DNA of 64,000 nt from an uncultured Oscillospiraceae bacterium (lineage in GTDB: Bacteria; Bacillota; Clostridia; Oscillospirales; Oscillospiraceae), in NCBI GenBank assembly GCA_934565415.1, contig CAKTHQ010000003.1:1-64000 (forward strand), read 5' to 3'. The notes under the pieces are model-generated. The model was not told the origin of the DNA. It made no database searches and worked only from the letters and a program-made list of their open reading frames with translations. The position numbers were made by a program, and so were the translations under genes. Within the stretch, counting starts at the first letter, position 1. The number at the start of each line of letters is the position of its first letter. Below, piece after piece: positions 24,921 to 33,026 of the stretch.

Positions 24921-25523
24921 TCATCCTTTCATGACCATGGCCCGCAGGGCGTGGCGAACCATATCCTCGGTGCTGGCCTTTGGGTCTACACCCTTCAGTG
25001 CCGTGGCGATTTCCGCCGGGGAGTAGCCCAGCTCCTGCAGGGCAGCGGTAGCCAAAGACAGATTGCTGCCTGGCGCCTGGGGCGCTGCCACGGGCCCGCC
25101 GGAAAAGTCCAGCTCCATGCTGCTGCCGCCGATTTTGTCCTTTAGCTCCAGAATAATCCGCTGGGCAATCTTTTTGCCCACACCCTGGGCAGCGGTGAGC
25201 ATTTTTTCGTCCCCGGTCATAACGGCCAGGGTAAAGTTTTGGGGTCCGCCGGAGGAAAGAATGGCCATAGCGGCCTTGGGGCCTACGCCGTTGACGGCGG
25301 TAAGCAGCTCGTAGCACTTCTGCTCCTCCCGGGAGGCGAAGCCGTACAGGTCGTAGGCATCCTCCCGAATGGATTCCGTAATATAGAGCCTGGCGGTGGT
25401 ATTGAGCTTTAGCTGGGCGGCGGTATACGCCGTAACCCGGCAGCCGTAGCCCACGCCGCCGCAATCAATGACGGCCAGCCCCGGCTCCAACAGGGCCACC
25501 GTTCCGGAAAGATAATATAGCAT
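24921..25523 (-). CDS. ruvA: Holliday junction-binding protein RuvA
   Basis: 200 residues: N-terminal OB fold (MLYYLSGTVALLEPGLAVID), helix-hairpin-helix region with LLTAVNGVGPKAAMAIL and GVGKKIAQRIILELK, and a C-terminal UBA-like domain (about 150-200) that contacts RuvB. It binds four-way junctions. Between its start and the ruvC stop is a 249-bp structured repeat on the opposite strand, so ruvA transcription may be partly uncoupled from ruvC. Confidence 0.96.
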   Translation of the reverse strand: MLYYLSGTVALLEPGLAVIDCGGVGYGCRVTAYTAAQLKLNTTARLYITESIREDAYDLYGFASREEQKCYELLTAVNGVGPKAAMAILSSGGPQNFTLAVMTGDEKMLTAAQGVGKKIAQRIILELKDKIGGSSMELDFSGGPVAAPQAPGSNLSLATAALQELGYSPAEIATALKGVDPKASTEDMVRHALRAMVMKG

Positions 25524-25539
25524 AGGGAACTCCTTCAGA

Positions 25540-25788
25540 CTGTCGGAAAACCCCTAACGGGCTTTTCCGACAAATTTTTGCAGTCTGCCGCGCGCACTCC
25601 TTGTTCGCTTACGGCGAACAACTCGCACTGCGACGCGCTAAGAGCCGCCTGCGGCGGTTGCGCTCTGCACAGCGCTGCGGCGCTAGACTTGCAGCCTGAG
25701 ATGTATTTTCTGTCAGGTACACGCCCCGACAGAAAATGATTCAACTTTATTTGTCGGCTTACGCCGACAAACTCTGCGAGGCTTTTTT
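25540..25788 (+). repeat. Structured 249-bp intergenic repeat, copy 1
   Basis: Nearly the same sequence occurs at 48176-48423, in the same orientation. It is a chain of hairpins: GTCGGAAAA/TTTTCCGAC at the start, TGTTCGC/GCGAACA, GCCGCC/GGCGGT, a TTTTCTGTC/GACAGAAAA arm, and TTTGTCGGC (25750-25758)/GCCGACAAA (25763-25771), then GAGGCTTTTTT. Relative to copy 2 one stem pair changes from T-A to C-G on both sides, which argues for conserved pairing. No credible coding frame. It sits between ruvC and ruvA, antisense to them. It may be a non-autonomous mobile element or an RNA. Confidence 0.8.
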
Positions 25789-25798
25789 GATAGGTGAT

Positions 25799-26293
25799 TT
25801 ATTTCTGCGCCATAGCCAGCAGGGAAGTAGAGGACCGGGCGTGGCACAGGGCGATGGCCACTGCATCGGCGGCATCGTCGGGCTTGGGGACGGCGTTCAG
25901 GTGAAGAATTCGCTTGGTCATATCCATTACCTGGTGCTTGGAGGCGCTGCCGTAGCCCACCACGGCCTGCTTGACCTGCATGGGCTTGTATTCAAAGATC
26001 GGTACCCCGGCCTGCTGGACGGCCAGAAGAATGACCCCCCGGGCCTGGGCTACCTTGATGCCGGTGGTTACGTTGTTGCCGAAAAACAGCTCCTCAATGG
26101 CTACGGCCTCGGGTTTGGCAAGCTGCATCAGCTCGGTCATATTGTTGTAAATTTCCCCCAGACGCCAGAAAAAATCCGTATTGGGCGGGGTGGTAATGGC
26201 GCCGCAGCGCAAAAGCTGTGTCTGCCCCCGCTGGGCCTCGATAAGGCCAAAGCCTGTGATGCCGTACCCCGGGTCAATGCCAAGGATGCGCAT
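25799..26293 (-). CDS. ruvC: Holliday junction resolvase RuvC
   Basis: 164 residues. Catalytic acidic residues are in place: Asp7 in GIDPGYG, Glu in AIEELFFGNN (about 66), and the C-terminal DAADAVAIALCHAR (about 140-153). Nicks Holliday junctions symmetrically after RuvAB migration. Its ATG overlaps the stop of the small membrane gene upstream (TAATG). The intergenic repeat separates it from ruvA. Confidence 0.96.
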   Translation of the reverse strand: MRILGIDPGYGITGFGLIEAQRGQTQLLRCGAITTPPNTDFFWRLGEIYNNMTELMQLAKPEAVAIEELFFGNNVTTGIKVAQARGVILLAVQQAGVPIFEYKPMQVKQAVVGYGSASKHQVMDMTKRILHLNAVPKPDDAADAVAIALCHARSSTSLLAMAQK

Positions 26294-26439
26294 TATAAGC
26301 CACCTCTGGCAATGCAGACGACCTGATATGCGATAAAGGCGGCAAACAGCACTACCCCCAGCCGCGCCAGCCAGACCTCCCTGGCAGGGCGGGGCTCATA
26401 GCCGGTTTCCTGTTCCGCTTCTTTCTTTTCTTCTTCCAT
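26293..26439 (-). CDS. 48-residue single-span membrane protein coupled to ruvC
   Basis: A short gene whose stop TAA shares one base with the ruvC ATG (TAATG), so translation is coupled. The ATG at 26439 has GAGGTG seven bases upstream. The product starts with an acidic/basic head (MEEEKKEAEQETGYEPR), then WLARL and a hydrophobic span GVVLFAAFIAYQVVC. It has its own promoter immediately upstream. I recognise no family. Coding is supported by the ribosome site, the promoter and the overlap. Confidence 0.65.
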   Translation of the reverse strand: MEEEKKEAEQETGYEPRPAREVWLARLGVVLFAAFIAYQVVCIARGGL

Positions 26440-26461
26440 GGTGTTTCACCTCACAATATCT

Positions 26462-26490
26462 ATCATACCATACAAACAAAAAAATTCCAA
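26462..26490 (-). promoter_or_regulatory. Promoter of the small membrane gene and ruvC
   Basis: On the minus strand TTGGAA (26490-26485) and TATGAT (26467-26462) are 17 bases apart, giving a short leader to the ATG at 26439. Confidence 0.6.
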
Positions 26491-26537
26491 CGGGTTTTGG
26501 AAAATTTTCAAACGAAAGTTCTGGTGGGAAAACGATT

Positions 26538-26575
26538 GTCGTTGCGAGCCAGTGTGCGCACCGCCTCGCAACGAC
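26538..26575. repeat. Palindromic intergenic hairpin element
   Basis: GTCGTTGCGAG (26538-26548) pairs over 11 bp with CTCGCAACGAC (26565-26575); the loop contains CAGTGTGCGCACC, itself palindromic (GTGCGCAC). Short elements of this type are scattered between genes in related gut Firmicutes. The remaining 140 bases up to eutG hold no clear riboswitch; a smaller hairpin (GGAAGA/TCTTCC, about 26651-26680) is present. Confidence 0.5.
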
Positions 26576-26713
26576 ATCCTTAATCATACAGCACCCCATT
26601 TGCGTGTCTGCTGTTTCACACTCGTAAAATAAAAAGGCTTGTAATTGCTGTGGAAGAAAAGGAATATCTTTCTCTCTTCCGGACATACTTCCCATAGAAA
26701 AGGCGGTGGGTGC

Positions 26714-27796
26714 ATGGAAGAATTTGTATTGGGGACCCGGATTGTGGCGGGGGAGGGCGCCGTTGGGACGCTGAAGGAATATGGGGCCAAGCGGGTATTT
26801 ATCGTGACGGACCCGTATTTTCTAAAAAACGGCCTGGCCCAGAAGGTGGCTCGGGCGGCGGGGGGACAGGAGACGGCCTTCTTTTCGGAGGTGCAGCCGG
26901 ACCCCACGGTGGAGCTGGCGGCCAGGGGGACGGCCAAGCTGAAAGAATTTTCCCCGGACCTGGTAATCGCCCTGGGCGGGGGCAGCGCTCTGGACTGCGG
27001 CAAGGCTATGGCTTATTTCAGTCAGGGGGCCTTCCCGCTGGCAGCAATCCCCACCACCTCCGGATCCGGGTCTGAGGTGACGGATTTTGCGGTGCTGACC
27101 CATGGGGACACCAAGTATCCCCTGGTAGACAAGCGTCTGAAGCCGGATTTGGCTATCCTGGACAGCGACTTTTTAAAAGAGCTGCCTCCGGGGCTCATTG
27201 CGGATACGGGCTTTGATGTTCTGACCCATGCGGTGGAAGGGTATACCGCTGCCGGGGCCGGGACCTTTACGGATCTGTTTGCCATGGATGCTTTTCGGGT
27301 GGCCTATGCAGGTCTTCCCGCCTCCTTTGCGGGGAATCGGGAGGTACGGCTTCGGCTCCATCTGGCCTCCACCATGGCGGGGCTGGCATTCTCTCAGGCG
27401 GGGCTTGGGCTGTGCCACGCCATGGCCCATGCTTTAGGGGGCCGATTCCATGTACCCCACGGCAGGCTCAACGCCATTCTCCTCCCGGCGGTGATTGAAA
27501 ACAACGCCTATCGCTGCCAGAAAAAGTATGCGGCTTTGGCCCGGGCGGCGGGGCTGGGGGGCAGCGCCGATACGGTGGCCCTGCGAAATCTGAAAAACGG
27601 TCTTGTGCGGCTTCGGCGGGAGCTGGACCTGCCCCAGACCCTGGCCCAGGCCGGGGTAGCCCCCGGAAAGGTTTGGGGAAGTATTTCGGAAATTGTGGAA
27701 AGCGTGCTTTCGGACCCCTGCTGCAAGTCCAATCCTGTGCCGGTGGAGGATTTCCAGGTACGAAGGATTCTGGAGGAGGTGACAGGCCATCTCTGA
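26714..27796 (+). CDS. eutG: Iron-containing alcohol dehydrogenase EutG
   Basis: 360 residues. Type III (Fe-dependent) alcohol dehydrogenase that reduces acetaldehyde to ethanol and recycles NADH inside the ethanolamine microcompartment. NAD-binding glycine motif ALGGGSALDCGKA (about 80-92), TTSGSGSEVT, and the metal ligands Asp in IADTGFDVLTHAVEG, His in GLCHAMAHALGG and His in HVPHGRLN. ATG 26714 follows a G-rich segment (GGCGGTGGG). First gene of the eut operon; the ribosome site of eutA lies inside its 3' end. No eutV/eutW ANTAR-type double hairpin was recognised upstream. Confidence 0.9.
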   Translation: MEEFVLGTRIVAGEGAVGTLKEYGAKRVFIVTDPYFLKNGLAQKVARAAGGQETAFFSEVQPDPTVELAARGTAKLKEFSPDLVIALGGGSALDCGKAMAYFSQGAFPLAAIPTTSGSGSEVTDFAVLTHGDTKYPLVDKRLKPDLAILDSDFLKELPPGLIADTGFDVLTHAVEGYTAAGAGTFTDLFAMDAFRVAYAGLPASFAGNREVRLRLHLASTMAGLAFSQAGLGLCHAMAHALGGRFHVPHGRLNAILLPAVIENNAYRCQKKYAALARAAGLGGSADTVALRNLKNGLVRLRRELDLPQTLAQAGVAPGKVWGSISEIVESVLSDPCCKSNPVPVEDFQVRRILEEVTGHL

Positions 27797-29129
27797 GCTG
27801 ATAAGCGTTGGCCTGGATGTGGGCACCACCTCTACCCAGTTCCTGGTGTCCCGGCTGAAGGTGGAAAACAAGGCATCCTTCTTCGCGGTACCGGAAATGG
27901 AAATTGTGGACCGGGAGATTCTGTACAAAAGCCCCATTCATTTTACCCCCTTGCAGGATGAAAGCCATGTGGATGGGCTGGCCCTTCGGGAACTGGTGCT
28001 TTCCGAGTACCGCCAGGCGGGTATTACCCGGGAAATGGTGGATACCGGCGCCGTTATCGTCACCGGGGAAACCAGCCGGAAGGAGAATGCCCGGGCGGTG
28101 ACGGAGGCACTGTCCTCTTTGGCCGGAGACTTTGTGGTTACCACCGCCGGGCCGGACCTGGAAAGCGTTCTGGCGGCCCGGGGCTCCGGGGCGGTAGGCT
28201 ATAGCGAAAAGACGGGGAAAACCCTGCTCCACATGGACATCGGCGGCGGCACCGCCAATTTGAGCCTGATTCGCAGGGGGAAAATTGCGGCAACCGGCTG
28301 TCTGAACGTAGGCGGACGGCTGGTAAAGTTCACCCCGGACGGGAAAATCCGATATGTTTCTCCGGTACTGAAGGGGCTGTGGGACGGCGGCTCTACGGAA
28401 AATTTAGCGGGGCGCTTGGCCCGTGTTTTGGAGGCGGCGGCAGGGCTGGGGGAAGACTCCTGGCTGGATGCTCTCACCACCTCCGGCACGGCCAGGCTCC
28501 CACTGAATGCCTCCGGGGAAGAAATCATGTATTCCTTTTCCGGCGGCGTGGCAGACTGCATCCGCAGGGACTACCCGCCCAGGATTTTTGGGGATTTGGG
28601 TCCGGAGCTGGGAAAAGCCATCCGGGAAAGCAGATTGTGCAGGGGCGAATACTACCTGGGGGAGCACACCATCCGGGCAACCGTTATTGGGGCGGGCTGC
28701 CACAGTGCCATGCTCTCGGGCAGCACCGTGTTCTGTAAAAATGTAAAGCTGCCCATCCAAAATCTGGCGGTGGTGGAGCTGTCGGAAGAGGAGCAGATGC
28801 AGCCAACGGACTCTCTGCCCCAGAAGATCAAAACGCAGGAGAGCCCCTGGGTGCTGGCATTGCCGGGAATCAACGCTCCGGACTATAAAACCGTGGCGGC
28901 CTTGGCAGAAAAGCTCTTGCCCTTTGCCCGGGAAGGACCCTTGTATGTGTGCCTGGAGGCGGATATGGCCAAGGCGCTGGGGCAGGCCCTGGCTCTGCGG
29001 GCAGGGGAGAAGGCGGAGATTTTGTGTATCGACCGGGTGAAGCTCCGGGAGAACCAATACCTGGATATTGGGGCGCCCCAGGGGCCGGCCTTTCCCGTGG
29101 TGGTTAAGACCCTGGTATTTGGGGCGTAA
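27789..29129 (+). CDS. eutA: Ethanolamine ammonia-lyase reactivating factor EutA
   Basis: 446 residues if it starts at ATC 27789. Actin-like ATPase that removes damaged cobalamin from EutBC. Phosphate-binding motifs: ISVGLDVGTTSTQ at the N-terminus, LLHMDIGGGTANLS in the middle, and VIGAGCHSAMLSG. The start is odd. GGAGGAGGTGA (27772-27782) ends six bases before an in-frame ATC. The first standard start codon, GTG 27819, would delete the essential SVGLDVG strand. The frame is closed by TGA at 27780. A rare AUC start is therefore the most economical reading; a sequencing error or CTG 27798 are alternatives. Overlaps the eutG stop. Confidence 0.88.
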   Translation: MSELISVGLDVGTTSTQFLVSRLKVENKASFFAVPEMEIVDREILYKSPIHFTPLQDESHVDGLALRELVLSEYRQAGITREMVDTGAVIVTGETSRKENARAVTEALSSLAGDFVVTTAGPDLESVLAARGSGAVGYSEKTGKTLLHMDIGGGTANLSLIRRGKIAATGCLNVGGRLVKFTPDGKIRYVSPVLKGLWDGGSTENLAGRLARVLEAAAGLGEDSWLDALTTSGTARLPLNASGEEIMYSFSGGVADCIRRDYPPRIFGDLGPELGKAIRESRLCRGEYYLGEHTIRATVIGAGCHSAMLSGSTVFCKNVKLPIQNLAVVELSEEEQMQPTDSLPQKIKTQESPWVLALPGINAPDYKTVAALAEKLLPFAREGPLYVCLEADMAKALGQALALRAGEKAEILCIDRVKLRENQYLDIGAPQGPAFPVVVKTLVFGA

Positions 29130-29145
29130 GAAAGGACGGAAAACC

Positions 29146-30048
29146 ATGAACAAGCAGGAGCTATCGAATTTGGTTGCGGAAATTCTGGCCTCCATGGGCG
29201 GGTCGCCTACGGTCAAGGCAGGCGATTACCGCCCGACGAAACCGGGGCCAACCCAGAAGGACACGGCAGACCCGGGGCAATTTGTGCCGGATGTAACGAA
29301 ATTGGACCTGCGCAGGCTGTATCTGACGGAGAACCCCCAAAATAAGGAGCGGTTTGCCGCCATGAAGGAGAAGACCCCGGCCCGCCTGGGCTGCGGTAAG
29401 GCCGGGGCCCGGTACAAAACCCTGACCATGCTCCGGTTCCGGGCAGACCACGCGGCGGCTCAGGACACGGTATTCAGCCAGGTGCCGGAAAGCTATGCCG
29501 TCCAAAACGGCATGACGGCGGTAAAGACCAAATGCAAGGACAAGGACCAATACCTGACTCGGCCGGACCTGGGCCGGTGCTTCGACGAAGAAAACAAGGC
29601 CATCCTGGAGAAGCTCCCTAAGGGAAAGCCCATTCAGCTGGTGGTAGGGGACGGCCTGTCCTCCGCGGCCATTTTGGCCAACGCCGCGGACTGTCTGGCG
29701 GCCATTGAGGAGGGGCTGAAGCTTCGGGGCATTGACTATGGGGCGCCCATCTTCGTCCGCTACGCCCGGGTAGGGGCCGGGGACGCCATCGGGGATGTAA
29801 CCGGAGCCCAATGCATCTGTATGCTGGTAGGGGAACGGCCGGGGCTGGTGACGGATAAGAGTATGTCCTGCTATATTACCTTTGGCGCCCGCACCGGGGT
29901 GCTGGAATCCACCCGGACCGTGGTCAGCAATATTCACGCCCAGGGCACTCCGGCGGTGGAGGCGGGGGCCCATATTGCGGGGCTGCTGGAAACCATTCTG
30001 CAAAAGAAAAAATCCGGTGTGGCCCTCTATGGGGAGGCCGGGGCATGA
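29146..30048 (+). CDS. eutC: Ethanolamine ammonia-lyase small subunit EutC
   Basis: 300 residues from ATG 29146 (GAAAGGACGG upstream). Binds adenosylcobalamin with EutB and cleaves ethanolamine to acetaldehyde and ammonia. Conserved blocks: ARLGCGKAGARYKT, VVGDGLSSAAILAN, and QCICMLVGERPGL. The N-terminal helix NKQELSNLVAEILASM is amphipathic and separated by a Pro/Lys-rich linker (30-55), the form of a microcompartment encapsulation peptide. Unusually, it is not next to eutB; eutL, eutM and eutT lie between. Overlaps eutL by four bases. Confidence 0.95.
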   Translation: MNKQELSNLVAEILASMGGSPTVKAGDYRPTKPGPTQKDTADPGQFVPDVTKLDLRRLYLTENPQNKERFAAMKEKTPARLGCGKAGARYKTLTMLRFRADHAAAQDTVFSQVPESYAVQNGMTAVKTKCKDKDQYLTRPDLGRCFDEENKAILEKLPKGKPIQLVVGDGLSSAAILANAADCLAAIEEGLKLRGIDYGAPIFVRYARVGAGDAIGDVTGAQCICMLVGERPGLVTDKSMSCYITFGARTGVLESTRTVVSNIHAQGTPAVEAGAHIAGLLETILQKKKSGVALYGEAGA

Positions 30049-30665
30049 TCCCGGTCAAGGTTCTGGCGGTAAAGTACCTTCCCAATGCATCCAAAGCCCT
30101 GCTGGCGGCGCTGGAGACGGACTGTCCCTGCCTTGCCATGCTGACCACCGACTGCGACGACGCCACCTATATTGCCCTGGACGAGGCCACCAAGGCCGCC
30201 CGGGCAGAGGTGGTGTACGCCAGGAGTTTCTACGCCGGGGCAGCCAACGCTACCCAGCCCAATGCCGGGGAGGTCATCGGTGTTCTCGGGGCCTATACTC
30301 CGGGGGATGTCAGAAGCGCCATGGAGGCGGCGCTCAATTGCCTGCAAAGAGTGGGCTTTGAAGAGCAAAACGGGGTCAGCTTCCTGGCCCATACGGTCAG
30401 TGCCTCCGGAAGCTTTTTATCCAAAGAGGCGGGGGTGCCTCTGGGCAGCGCCCTGGCCTATCTCATCGCCCCGCCGCTGGAAAGCATCTACGGTTTGGAC
30501 AGTGCCATGAAGGCGGCAGAGGTCCGGCTGTGTAAATTCTACGGCCCGCCCAGCGAAACAAACTTCGGCGGCGGCCTCTTAAGCGGCACCCAGTCCGCCT
30601 GTACCGTCGCCTGCCAGGCCTTCCGGGAAGCAGTGGCGGAAGCGGCGGGAAGGCCAATTATCTAA
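30045..30665 (+). CDS. eutL: Microcompartment shell protein EutL (tandem BMC)
   Basis: 206 residues, the length of trimeric tandem-domain shell protein EutL. Pieces typical of the family: CLAMLTTDCDDATYIALDEATKAA, VVYARSFYAGA and LAYLIAPPLESIYGLDSAMKAA. It forms a hexagon-like shell tile with a gated central pore. Starts in the eutC stop (ATGA overlap). Confidence 0.94.
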   Translation: MIPVKVLAVKYLPNASKALLAALETDCPCLAMLTTDCDDATYIALDEATKAARAEVVYARSFYAGAANATQPNAGEVIGVLGAYTPGDVRSAMEAALNCLQRVGFEEQNGVSFLAHTVSASGSFLSKEAGVPLGSALAYLIAPPLESIYGLDSAMKAAEVRLCKFYGPPSETNFGGGLLSGTQSACTVACQAFREAVAEAAGRPII

Positions 30666-30686
30666 AACAGGAAAGGAAACAATCAT

Positions 30687-30989
30687 ATGGATACCAATTC
30701 TTTAGGAATGATCGAAACCAAGGGCCTGGTGGGGGCCATTGAGGCGGCGGATGCCATGGTGAAATCTGCCAATGTGCAGCTGGTGGGCAAGGAGCAGGTA
30801 GGCGGCGGGTTGGTTACTGTTATGGTCCGGGGGGATGTGGGGGCCGTAAAGGCCGCCACCGATGCCGGGGCTGCCGCAGCAGAAAAGGTTGGGGAGCTGA
30901 TCTCCGTTCATGTCATCGCCCGGCCTCATGTGGAGGTGGATAACATTCTGCCCAAGCCCCGGGCCACCGGCACGGCCCAGGGGAAGTAA
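30687..30989 (+). CDS. eutM: Microcompartment hexameric shell protein (EutM/PduA-like)
   Basis: 100 residues, single BMC domain: [21 protein letters not shown] and [17 protein letters not shown] are the family signature, and the end [15 protein letters not shown] is typical of BMC-H proteins. It would form most of the shell facets. GAAAGGAAAC precedes the ATG. The only single-domain BMC hexamer gene in the operon; eutS and eutK are not present in the window. Confidence 0.94.
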   Translation: MDTNSLGMIETKGLVGAIEAADAMVKSANVQLVGKEQVGGGLVTVMVRGDVGAVKAATDAGAAAAEKVGELISVHVIARPHVEVDNILPKPRATGTAQGK

Positions 30990-30992
30990 CCC

Positions 30993-31652
30993 ATGCTCTA
31001 TACCCTGGAGCAGGTAAAAGAGAACCTTCGCACCCGGCAGGGAAAACGGGTCTTCTTCCTGGGGGAGGGGGACAGGCTGACCAGTGCGGCGAAGGATTTT
31101 CTGACCGGGGAGCGGATTCCCATTCTCCCCGCCTCCCAGGCAAAAATTCACCGGTATGTTGGCCTGGACGGGGCCTATTATGAGGAAAAGCCGGAGCACA
31201 TGACCCAGCTGGAAGGAAACGTATTGGTGCCAAAGACCCACCCCCGGATTGTTTTCCGGGGAAAGCTGGATTTTTTGCAGGCCCAGGTGATTTTGCTCAT
31301 GCTGGAGGAGCCGACGCTGCAAAAGCCGCTGGATGAAATCCTGGAGCTTTTGCGCCGGATGCTCAAAAACGAGGTGCTGGGGGAGCCCTTTGCATTTGGC
31401 TCCCTCTTCGGGAAAAGCGAACAGGAGCTCCGGGAAATCAGCCAGCTGCCCCAAAAGCACCTGGGGATCCCTCACTTTATGCCCGGGCCAAAGGATGGAA
31501 TGACCATTGCAAGGCTCAACTGCCTGCGCACCCAGGTCCGGGAAGCAGAGCTCCTGGCGGTAGATACCCACCGGGAGGACCTGGTAAGGGGCCTGAATCG
31601 ACTCAGCAGCGCCGTGTATATCCTGATGCTGCAAAGGAAGGGAAGCACATGA
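30993..31652 (+). CDS. eutT: Corrinoid adenosyltransferase EutT
   Basis: 219 residues. Makes adenosylcobalamin for EutBC. It matches EutT through THPRIVFRGKLDFLQAQVI, NEVLGEPFAF, LNCLRTQVREAELLAV and GLNRLSSAVYILML. The metal-binding HX11CCX2C segment of enterobacterial EutT is missing; only one Cys is present in the protein. A metal-independent EutT class is known from Listeria and other Firmicutes, and this gene belongs to that type by motif. Overlaps eutB by four bases. Confidence 0.88.
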   Translation: MLYTLEQVKENLRTRQGKRVFFLGEGDRLTSAAKDFLTGERIPILPASQAKIHRYVGLDGAYYEEKPEHMTQLEGNVLVPKTHPRIVFRGKLDFLQAQVILLMLEEPTLQKPLDEILELLRRMLKNEVLGEPFAFGSLFGKSEQELREISQLPQKHLGIPHFMPGPKDGMTIARLNCLRTQVREAELLAVDTHREDLVRGLNRLSSAVYILMLQRKGST

Positions 31653-33013
31653 AACTAAAAACCACCCTGTTGGGAAAGACATACGAATTCCGGGACCCGA
31701 AGGATGTCCTGGCCAAGGCCAACGAGGAAAAGACCGGGGACCGCCTGGCGGGGCTATCGGCGGAAACGGCTCAGGAGCGGGTGGCGGCCAAGGTGGTGCT
31801 GGCCGGGGTGACTTTAGGCGATCTGCGGGAAAATCCGGCGGTGCCCTATGAGGAGGACGAGGTTACCCGCATTATTCAGGACGACCTGAATTTGGCCCAA
31901 TATGAGCGAATCAAGGGCTGGACGGTATCGGAGCTCCGGGAATGGATTCTGGATGAAAATACCACGGGAGCGGATATCCGGAAGCTCAGCCGGGGGCTGA
32001 CTTCGGAAATGGTGGCGGCGGTGTGCAAGCTCATGGGCAACCTGGACCTCATTTACGCTGCCAACAAGATTACGGTGACGGCCCACTGCAATACCACCAT
32101 CGGCCTGCCCGGGACCCTGAGCTGCCGCCTGCAGCCAAACCACACCACAGACGATCCGGAGGGTATTACCGCCTCCGTCCTGGAGGGGCTGAGCTTCGGT
32201 GCCGGAGATGCGGTAATCGGCCTGAACCCGGTGACGGATTCTCCGGAACAGGCGGCCAAGGTGCTGCGGCGCTTTCAGGAAATCAGGGAGCACTGGGATA
32301 TCCCCACCCAGATCTGTGTACTGGCCCATGTGACCACCCAGATGAAGGCGGTGGAGAAGGGAGCACCCTGTGACCTCATCTTCCAGTCCATCGCCGGGAG
32401 CCAGAAGGGCAATGAGGCCTTTGGTTTTACGGCGAAAACCTTGGAGGATGCCCAGACTTTGATGCTGCAGCAGGGTACGGCAGAGGGGCCCAATGTGCTG
32501 TATTTCGAGACGGGCCAGGGGTCGGAGCTATCAAGCCTTTCCCACTTCGATACGGACCAGGTGACCATGGAGGCCAGATGCTACGGGTTGGCCAGACATT
32601 TTCATCCGTTCCTTGTGAATACCGTGGTGGGCTTTATCGGCCCGGAATACCTGTACGATGCCCGGCAGGTTACCAGGGCAGGCCTGGAGGACCACTTTAT
32701 GGGCAAGCTTACGGGCATTTCTATGGGCTGCGACTGCTGCTATACCAACCACATGAAGGCAGACCAGAATGACATTGAAAATCTGGCCTCCTTATTGACC
32801 CTGGCGGGCTGCAATTACTTTATGGGCATTCCCCATGGGGATGACATTATGCTCAACTACCAGACCACCGGCTTCCGGGAGACGGCCGCCCTGCGGGAAA
32901 TTACCGGCAAGACCGCCATTCCGGAGTTCCAGCGCTGGCTGGAGAAAATGGGCTTTGTGGAAAACGGACACCTGACAGAAAAGGCCGGGGACGGGTCCAG
33001 CTTACTGTATTAG
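31649..33013 (+). CDS. eutB: Ethanolamine ammonia-lyase large subunit EutB
   Basis: 454 residues, usual length. TIM-barrel catalytic subunit that binds ethanolamine. Recognisable blocks: GLTSEMVAAVCKLMGNLDLIYAA, ANKITVTAHCNTTIGLPGTLSCRLQPNH, YFETGQGSELSS and GCNYFMGIPHGDDIMLNYQTT. Placed after eutT, not beside eutC. This split order is uncommon; in most Firmicute eut operons eutA-eutB-eutC are consecutive. Confidence 0.97.
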   Translation: MKLKTTLLGKTYEFRDPKDVLAKANEEKTGDRLAGLSAETAQERVAAKVVLAGVTLGDLRENPAVPYEEDEVTRIIQDDLNLAQYERIKGWTVSELREWILDENTTGADIRKLSRGLTSEMVAAVCKLMGNLDLIYAANKITVTAHCNTTIGLPGTLSCRLQPNHTTDDPEGITASVLEGLSFGAGDAVIGLNPVTDSPEQAAKVLRRFQEIREHWDIPTQICVLAHVTTQMKAVEKGAPCDLIFQSIAGSQKGNEAFGFTAKTLEDAQTLMLQQGTAEGPNVLYFETGQGSELSSLSHFDTDQVTMEARCYGLARHFHPFLVNTVVGFIGPEYLYDARQVTRAGLEDHFMGKLTGISMGCDCCYTNHMKADQNDIENLASLLTLAGCNYFMGIPHGDDIMLNYQTTGFRETAALREITGKTAIPEFQRWLEKMGFVENGHLTEKAGDGSSLLY

Positions 33014-33026
33014 AAGGAGTAGAACA

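Noticed and set aside
25540..25788. Coding peptide inside the structured repeat (a minus-strand frame shared by both copies)
   Set aside because: The two copies are conserved in stems rather than by codon pattern; there is no ribosome site, and one-base differences fall evenly over codon positions.
26440..26713. ANTAR antiterminator target or cobalamin riboswitch before eutG
   Set aside because: Hairpins are present, but neither the paired-loop ANTAR pattern nor a B12-box could be recognised.
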